Of a DNA stretch of 64,000 nt, positions 59,386 to 64,000 are shown piece after piece. Within the stretch, counting starts at the first letter, position 1; each line of letters starts with the position of its first letter. Under the pieces are notes generated by a model. The model was not told the origin of the DNA. It made no database searches and was given only the letters and a program-made list of their open reading frames with translations. The position numbers were made by a program, and so were the translations under genes. The stretch is from Thalassobacillus sp. CUG 92003 (GTDB taxonomy: Bacteria > Bacillota > Bacilli > Bacillales > Halobacillaceae), in NCBI RefSeq assembly GCF_013618635.1, contig NZ_JABLSJ010000015.1:1-64000 (forward strand), given 5' to 3'.

Positions 59386-60489
59386 ATGTGGTTGAATGAT
59401 GCGATTTTGGCTGTGATGGCTTTGTTTATGGTTATTGGGGCGGCGGATCATTACATATTGAGTCATCGCTTGAAGCTGGGTCATAAATTTCATGAGGCAT
59501 TTATGATGATGGGTCCGCTGGCGCTTGCCATGGTGGGGATCATCTCGTTGGCGCCGGTCCTGTCTGAATGGCTGACTCCAATTATTACGCCGTTCTATCA
59601 CGCAATCGGTGCTGATCCGTCCATGTTCCCTTCGATGCTGTTAGCGATTGACATGGGAGCTTATCCGCTCGCCACAGCAACTGCAGAGAGCAAGGAAGCG
59701 GGTATTTTTTCCTGGGTGTTTCTCGGAACGATGATGGGCCCGACGCTTGTTTTTACCATCCCCGTCGCACTATCCATTATTACGCCTGGAGATCGTCCGT
59801 ATTTTGCCCGGGGCGTCCTGATTGGTTTGATGACGATCCCGATCGGTTGTCTGGCAGGCGGCGCATTGGCAGGTTATTCTTTCGCATGGATGATCCAGAA
59901 CCTGATTCCCACGCTGATCCTCTCGTTAATGATTGCATATGGGCTGTGGCAGCTGACTCAGCTCACCATCCGGCTGTTCACCTGGTTTGGCAAACTGATT
60001 GAGTTGATCATCATTACCGGTCTAATTGCCATTACGATTGAGACCCTGCTTGGCGTGACGGTAATCGCCGGGCTAGCACCGCTTCAGGAAGGCATGACGA
60101 TTGTCGGAACCATTACGGTGACGTTAGCTGGTGCTTACCCACTGGTGGCATGTGTGATTCAAATCGGGGAAAAACCCTTTGCGAGGCTGGGAGAGAAGTT
60201 GGGCCTCAACCCGACAGCTATGGCTGGTTTCATCGCCTCATTGGCCCATCATATCCCGATGTTCGCGACGATGAGGGATATGGACCCACGAGGGAAAGTC
60301 ATGAACGCAGCATTTGCTGTAAGTGGTGCTTTCACTTTTGGCGCCCATCTCGCATTTGTTGCTGGCATTGAAAAAGAAATGATGCTTGCGATGACTGTGG
60401 GAAAGTTGACAGCAGGCCTGTTAGCTGTGGGATTGGCATACCTTATGACACACTCTATGACAGCCTCTGGAAAAAATAATTTAAAATAA
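59386..60489 (+). CDS. eutH: EutH-family ethanolamine transporter, orphan
   Basis: This 367-residue protein has about ten or eleven helices and matches EutH: 'ALAMVGIISLAPVL', 'DPSMFPSMLLAIDMGAYPLA', 'MMGPTLVFTIPVAL', 'TIPIGCLAGG' and 'NIPMF'-like 'HIPMFATMRDMDPRGKVMN'. EutH takes up ethanolamine at low pH in enteric bacteria. No other eut genes occur nearby, so the ligand may differ or the catabolic enzymes lie elsewhere. The ATG at 59386 follows GGGGGCG; a GTG one codon before is also possible. Confidence 0.9.
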   Translation: MWLNDAILAVMALFMVIGAADHYILSHRLKLGHKFHEAFMMMGPLALAMVGIISLAPVLSEWLTPIITPFYHAIGADPSMFPSMLLAIDMGAYPLATATAESKEAGIFSWVFLGTMMGPTLVFTIPVALSIITPGDRPYFARGVLIGLMTIPIGCLAGGALAGYSFAWMIQNLIPTLILSLMIAYGLWQLTQLTIRLFTWFGKLIELIIITGLIAITIETLLGVTVIAGLAPLQEGMTIVGTITVTLAGAYPLVACVIQIGEKPFARLGEKLGLNPTAMAGFIASLAHHIPMFATMRDMDPRGKVMNAAFAVSGAFTFGAHLAFVAGIEKEMMLAMTVGKLTAGLLAVGLAYLMTHSMTASGKNNLK

Positions 60490-60508
60490 TTTTAAAAAAA
60501 GATGGATT

Positions 60509-60657
60509 TTATTTGGCAAAAAGGATATACTTATAATACTTGATTGTTCGGAATATGAATAAAGGCAAGAAAGCTATTAAAGTGATCGCGTCTTAACTGA
60601 GTATGTAGAGCAAATGAGTAATACAATGGTGGGTCACCCACCGCAGGAGGAATTTCC
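60509..60657 (+). promoter_or_regulatory. promoter and long leader of the cold-shock gene
   Basis: TATAAT at 60532-60537 lies 120 bp before the csp start, giving a long leader as is usual for cold-shock mRNAs. A GGTGGGTCACCCACC hairpin sits just before the AGGAGG site and could control access to it. Confidence 0.55.
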
Positions 60658-60855
60658 ATGGTACAAGGTACAGTAAAATGGTTTAACGCAGAAAAAGGTT
60701 TCGGTTTCATCGAGGTTGAAGGTCAAGACGACGTATTTGTTCACTTCTCAGCGATCCAAGGCGAAGGCTTCAAAACTTTAGAAGAAGGTCAAGCGGTTAA
60801 CTTCGATATCGAAGATGGCCAACGTGGACCACAAGCTTCTAACGTTCAAAAATAA
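60658..60855 (+). CDS. cold-shock protein, CspA family
   Basis: This 65-residue protein is a single cold-shock domain with RNP1 'KGFGFIEV' and RNP2 'VFVHFSAI'. It binds single-stranded nucleic acid and acts as an RNA chaperone. GCAGGAGG precedes the ATG. It is transcribed alone, with a long leader and a strong terminator. Confidence 0.97.
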   Translation: MVQGTVKWFNAEKGFGFIEVEGQDDVFVHFSAIQGEGFKTLEEGQAVNFDIEDGQRGPQASNVQK

Positions 60856-60862
60856 TAGCTGC

Positions 60863-60893
60863 TAAAAAAAGACCCCAATCGGGTCTTTTTTTT
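60863..60893 (+). terminator. csp terminator
   Basis: AAAAAGACCC pairs with GGGTCTTTTT over a 4-base loop and continues into T residues. Confidence 0.9.
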
Positions 60894-60914
60894 ATGGACA
60901 CAGATTCAAAAACG

Positions 60915-61193
60915 TCATTTCAGCCGTTTATATTCGTTGATAAAAGATTCTGGCGATGTTTTTACAGTATACGAAAAAACGCCTTGATTGGTATGCAAGT
61001 ACAAAAAACCGTAAGAAGCTGATAGTGGTCGATACGAAACATCAAACACGTCCTGCAAATGAAACTGATTATAGGGAGCGGTAATTTTATCTTCGTACAA
61101 ATTGAGATATTTTTCGATTTCCGTATAATGCTGCACGTTATTCTGAATGACACGAGAAGTTGTCGTGAAGGGTTGAGAGTAAATGAGTGTCAA
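60915..61193 (-). CDS. hypothetical 92-residue protein
   Basis: This 92-residue protein has no signal peptide or membrane helix. The C-terminal half ('FHLQDVFDVSYRPLS', 'GFLYLHTNQGVFSY') has strand-like alternation that recalls a PH-type fold, but the family is not recognised. The TTG start lies 7 bases after AAAGGAG, which argues that it is real. It stands alone. Confidence 0.6.
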   Translation of the reverse strand: MTLIYSQPFTTTSRVIQNNVQHYTEIEKYLNLYEDKITAPYNQFHLQDVFDVSYRPLSASYGFLYLHTNQGVFSYTVKTSPESFINEYKRLK

Positions 61194-61367
61194 ACATATG
61201 CTCCTTTAAGTTGAGACATCGATTCTAGTTTAACATGCCCTGAAGTTATTATGCCTCATTCAGGTTATATAGGTTATGTTAAGTTTGCACAGCAGGGCAT
61301 GGAAAACGATTGAAGGTTGATGTATATTGAAAGAAAGACAACTATTAAAATTAAGGGGTGTAGCTTG

Positions 61368-61955
61368 ATGGCAAATAGCAGGATGGATCCTAAAATCGAC
61401 ACATACTTAAGTGAGCCCAAGAAATGGCAGGAAGAATTTAAGAAGTTGAGAACCATCATACTTGATTGTCAGTTGAATGAAGAAATGAAGTGGGGGTGGC
61501 CTTGTTACACACATGAAGGGAAGAACATCGTGTTAATTCATGGATTCAAGGAGTATTGTGCCTTGCTCTTTTTCAAAGGGGCCTTATTAAAGGATAAACA
61601 TGATATGTTGATCCAGCAAACGGAGAATGTCCAGGCCGGGCGCCAGATACGCTTCACGAATGTTCAAGAAATTGCTGAAAAGGAAGCTATCTTGAAAGAC
61701 TACGTTTATGAAGCAGTTGAAGTTGAAAAAGCCGGTTTGGAAGTGAATGTAAAAAAAGAGATGGACATCCCCGAAGAACTTCAAAACAAATTCGCTGAAA
61801 ACCCAGCCTTGAAAACGGCGTTTGAAGCCTTGACACCGGGGCGGCAACGAGCCTACATTCTCTATATTAATAAAGCCAAAAAATCGGAAACGCGCGTGTC
61901 ACGAGTGGAAAAATATGAGCAGCATATTCTCGAAGGAAAGGGATTAAACGATTAG
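61368..61955 (+). CDS. YdeI-like DUF1801/OmdA-type protein
   Basis: This 195-residue protein matches the YdeI group: a DUF1801 domain ('KWQEEFKKLRTIILDC', 'EEMKWGWPCYTHEG', 'YCALLFFKGALLKD') plus an OmdA-type tail ('AFEALTPGRQRAYILYI'). These proteins are poorly understood; some relatives affect antimicrobial-peptide or stress survival. The ATG at 61368 follows AAGGGGTG. It stands alone. Confidence 0.85.
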   Translation: MANSRMDPKIDTYLSEPKKWQEEFKKLRTIILDCQLNEEMKWGWPCYTHEGKNIVLIHGFKEYCALLFFKGALLKDKHDMLIQQTENVQAGRQIRFTNVQEIAEKEAILKDYVYEAVEVEKAGLEVNVKKEMDIPEELQNKFAENPALKTAFEALTPGRQRAYILYINKAKKSETRVSRVEKYEQHILEGKGLND

Positions 61956-61962
61956 TCTCTTG

Positions 61963-62032
61963 TTGGGTGATTGCTCGTGTTTGGGCGATTCCTCCTTGCG
62001 CTTGGGCGATTATAGCCGCTAGATGGGCGATT
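61963..62032. repeat. short degenerate tandem repeat
   Basis: Four copies of (T)TGGGCGATT (first copy TGGGTGATT) start at 61963, 61981, 62002 and 62023, spaced 18-22 bases apart with unrelated bases between. It lies between the YdeI-like gene and the RluA-family gene. The spacing is too short and irregular for CRISPR. Confidence 0.6.
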
Positions 62033-62070
62033 CTCCATATTAGCCAGTATCCTGATCTTCCCTACAAGAC

Positions 62071-62997
62071 TCAGCTATTCAAGTAATGATCAAGGTCATA
62101 GTCGAACATCTGAGAAGCTTCCTGAAAAGGGGCCACACACGTTATCTCTTCATATGAAATGGGATGCAAAAAGGTAAGCTTCGCTGCATGCAAAGCGTGG
62201 TGCCCGGTAGTATCCCGGTCCCCGCCATACAAGGTATCGCCGAGAAGAGGATGGCCCAGGTGATTCATGTGTACCCTGATTTGATGCGTTTTTCCAGTCT
62301 CTAGCTGCACGTGCATGAGGGTGAGGTCATGGTCGGGATCATAGTCCAGCACTTGGAAATGAGTGACGGCCATGGTACCTGTGGACGAAACCCTTCTGCG
62401 GGTGGCGTGGTGCCGGTCTTTGCCGATCGGCTGGCGGATGAGTCCGCTTTTTTGCTTCACCTTTCCTTCTACCAAGGCAACATAGGTGCGGGCAATTTTT
62501 TTCTTTTCTAAAAGACGTCCAAGGATAGCGCCTGCCAGGGCGTGTTTGGCATATAGGACAGCGCCTGTTGTATCTTGGTCCAAACGATGGACGTGACGTA
62601 CCTTCGCTTCTACACCACTCGTTTGAAAGTGAAACGCAACAGCATGATCCAGTGTATCAGTCTGTTCTTCTGAGGTAGGGTGCACCCGCATGCCGGCCGG
62701 TTTGTTCACGACGAGCGCGTGGTCATCTTCGTACAAAATATCAAGCTCAATAAATTGCGGCTCTATCCCAAGTGGTTCGGGGGGAAAAAGGTGGACGTGC
62801 AAACGATCTCCTTCACTTAGCACGGTATGCCACGGCTTCACCTCGCCGTTTAGCTTAACGCCTTTCGTCATCCGAATTTGGTGCAATAACTTGCGCGGCG
62901 TTTTCCAGAAGGTCTTCAAGATATACTCAATCGTGTTCCCACGCCATTCTTTTGGGACGCTAATATCGAGCCATTCCCCTTTTTTTCTCATCTCCAT
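62071..62997 (-). CDS. RluA-family pseudouridine synthase
   Basis: This 308-residue protein has an S4-like N-terminal segment (about 20-75) and the RluA catalytic domain with 'HRLDQDTTG' (catalytic Asp), 'KIARTYVALVEG' and 'TGKTHQIRVHM'. It makes pseudouridine in rRNA or tRNA; the target cannot be told. The ATG at 62997 follows GGTGAAG. Confidence 0.93.
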   Translation of the reverse strand: MEMRKKGEWLDISVPKEWRGNTIEYILKTFWKTPRKLLHQIRMTKGVKLNGEVKPWHTVLSEGDRLHVHLFPPEPLGIEPQFIELDILYEDDHALVVNKPAGMRVHPTSEEQTDTLDHAVAFHFQTSGVEAKVRHVHRLDQDTTGAVLYAKHALAGAILGRLLEKKKIARTYVALVEGKVKQKSGLIRQPIGKDRHHATRRRVSSTGTMAVTHFQVLDYDPDHDLTLMHVQLETGKTHQIRVHMNHLGHPLLGDTLYGGDRDTTGHHALHAAKLTFLHPISYEEITCVAPFQEASQMFDYDLDHYLNS

Positions 62998-63181
62998 GTC
63001 GCTTCACCGATCCTGACCTGATTAGAATTAATATAACTAGGATTACCATATCACAAATTTCGTATGATGACGGGAGAAAAATTCTTTGAATCCTCTCGTT
63101 ATTTGTCGTTTTTATTGAAATTAAATGGGGTATATCTTTAATAGTTATAGGTAGTCAGTATCACATTTGGAGGAAAGTTAT

Positions 63182-63433
63182 ATGAAACTTAAGGAGCGTT
63201 TAATAGTTGAAGGATTTGATGTAGTTGATATTTTAGTCATTGATGAAGAGAACAATAATACGACAATTTCGGATGTGTCGTTAACGAAAGTCAATGATTT
63301 GGAGTACAAATTGTACCTTCAACCTGAATCAGTCGAATATAAGCTGAACGAGGAGTACCCTCATTTTATTGCTAAACAGGAAGATGACGAAGGGGAGTTG
63401 AAAGATGTTAAAGGTTACATTCTGGAATGGTGA
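63182..63433 (+). CDS. hypothetical acidic 83-residue protein
   Basis: This 83-residue protein is acidic and has no membrane helix or known motif. The ATG at 63182 lies 8 bases after GGAGG, and TTGAAA with a 17-bp spacer to TTAATA lies upstream, so expression is plausible. I do not recognise the family. From here to 63962 there is no other gene, only repeats. Confidence 0.6.
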   Translation: MKLKERLIVEGFDVVDILVIDEENNNTTISDVSLTKVNDLEYKLYLQPESVEYKLNEEYPHFIAKQEDDEGELKDVKGYILEW

Positions 63434-63510
63434 TGGACTCTATCATTAAAAGGCGCATGTGTTGACGAATCAAAAAACCATTACTCACCATCGGCCAGGA
63501 ATATAGAAGA

Positions 63511-63549
63511 CTCTTACGAGATAATACGGGTTTCGTGCCCGTATAAGAG
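63511..63549. repeat. hairpin after the 83-residue gene
   Basis: CTCTT and AAGAG flank ATACGGG and CCCGTAT over a TTTCGTG loop. No T-run follows. Confidence 0.45.
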
Positions 63550-63550
63550 G

Positions 63551-63600
63551 TTGGGATGGCTTTGAAACAACTCGCTTTTCTGCGGGGGACCAGCAAGCCT
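63551..63600. repeat. nested palindromic repeat, truncated copy 4a
   Basis: The first half only: GGGATGGCTTTGAAACAACT then CGCTTTTCTGCGGGG nearly repeats the left half of copy 2 (40828-40860). The right half is missing and the flank changes abruptly near 63600. Confidence 0.7.
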
Positions 63601-63679
63601 CCTTTTCTTAATTGTAGGAAGTTGAGAAAACGTCTTATCGATGCTTTGATATAGAAATAAGATCATGTGAAGCACTATT

Positions 63680-63862
63680 TGGCGTTTCCGTTTTCCCCAC
63701 TAAAGCAAGAAGGGCCGTAAAATCGCGAGACTCCTGTGGGATGTAAATGCTCGGTGAGATCCCGCAAGGTAAAGCCTGAGGAAGCTCACCACATGCCCAC
63801 GAAAAACGAGTGATTTTCCGGCCCTTCAAGCACAATCCTTTATAACGGAAACCGCCAAACTG
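63680..63862. repeat. nested palindromic repeat, copy 4b
   Basis: Outer arms TTTGGCGTTTCCGTT and AACGGAAACCGCCAAA (one bulge) enclose arms GAAGGGCCGTAAAATC and GATTTTCCGGCCCTTC, then CGAGACTCCTGTGGGA, GGTGAGATCCCGCA, CCTGAGGAAGCTCACC and CCCACGAAAAACGAG. The order of core motifs equals that of copy 1. Confidence 0.8.
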
Positions 63863-63962
63863 TGTCTCGAGACCGAGTCTTCCGTACGAAACATCAACAT
63901 GAGTTTTAAAAAGCCTTTCAAAAAAGGGCCCTTTTATCTATTAAAAATGGGAGGATGGACAA

Positions 63963-64000
63963 ATGAAGGTGTTAGAGGATTTACGGCAAGAGCTTCATTT
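63963..64000 (+). CDS. start of a gene cut by the window end
   Basis: An ATG at 63963 preceded by GGGAGG opens a frame MKVLEDLRQELH that runs off the window. Product is unknown; the strong ribosome site makes it likely to be real. Confidence 0.55.
   Translation, partial: MKVLEDLRQELH

Noticed and set aside
61963-62032. CRISPR array
   Set aside because: Repeat units are only 9-10 bases with 9-12-base gaps, and no cas genes are near.

Overview
The window is the replication-origin region of a low-to-moderate G+C, spore-forming Gram-positive bacterium of the family Bacillaceae. The order rpmH, dnaA, dnaN, rlbA, recF, remB, gyrB, gyrA and then yaaC, guaB, dacA, pdxST, serS is the classical Bacillus origin block. 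yyaC, noc, soj/spo0J-type parAB and a SpoIIIJ-type YidC point to an endospore former. The acidic linkers and acidic surface of several proteins (for example the OppA-like lipoprotein) and the intergenic palindrome families suggest a halophilic or halotolerant genus such as Halobacillus or a relative; the genus is an inference only.

Left arm (about 0.1-29.6 kb; most genes on the minus strand, so co-directional with a fork leaving oriC leftward). At the far left are three small membrane or membrane-anchored proteins. Then come yybS-gdpP-rplI-dnaB (c-di-AMP turnover, ribosome, helicase), a PHP phosphatase, an aminotransferase-serA serine pair, an orphan OppA-like lipoprotein, a GNAT enzyme, rpsF-ssb-rpsR, ychF, a DUF951 gene with a perfect parS site at its 3' end, mscS, a YkvI-like membrane protein, yyaC, DUF554, parA-parB, noc, mnmE-mnmG-rsmG and rpmH-rnpA-yidC-jag.

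Origin (29.6-31.8 kb). DnaA boxes flank dnaA on both sides. The dnaA-dnaN gap has a perfect DnaA box, a short spacer, DnaA-trio-like triplets and an A+T-rich tract, as expected for the unwinding element. A second group of DnaA boxes lies between jag and mnmE, about 2.8 kb away.

Right arm (31.8-48.4 kb, mainly plus strand). dnaN, rlbA, recF, remB, gyrB and gyrA are followed by a HD-GYP protein with a degraded HD motif and two large palindromic repeats, where B. subtilis has an rRNA operon. Next are yaaC, guaB, dacA, pdxS-pdxT, a T-box leader with serS, and tRNA-Ser.

Accessory right end (48.5-64 kb). This holds a CPBP protease divergent from a MerR regulator with a perfect 19-bp dyad between them, deoxynucleoside kinases dgk-dck, tRNA-Arg, and an SOS-type cassette (LexA-like box, Y-family polymerase, mini-WYL protein, YolD). 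A Trk/Ktr potassium channel gene follows, then a second YolD gene with its own LexA-like box. The rest is a small hydrolase, a canonical HD-GYP protein, an M50-like protease, an orphan EutH, a cold-shock protein, a YdeI-like protein, an RluA-family synthase and a start-only CDS at the window end.

Two intergenic repeat families recur. One is a hairpin with a conserved 3' tail (about 8.03, 32.96 and 57.2 kb). The other is larger nested palindromes whose outer arms differ between copies but stay self-complementary (about 13.85, 40.8, 41.0 and 63.55-63.86 kb). No CRISPR array, insertion sequence, prophage or rRNA gene was seen.
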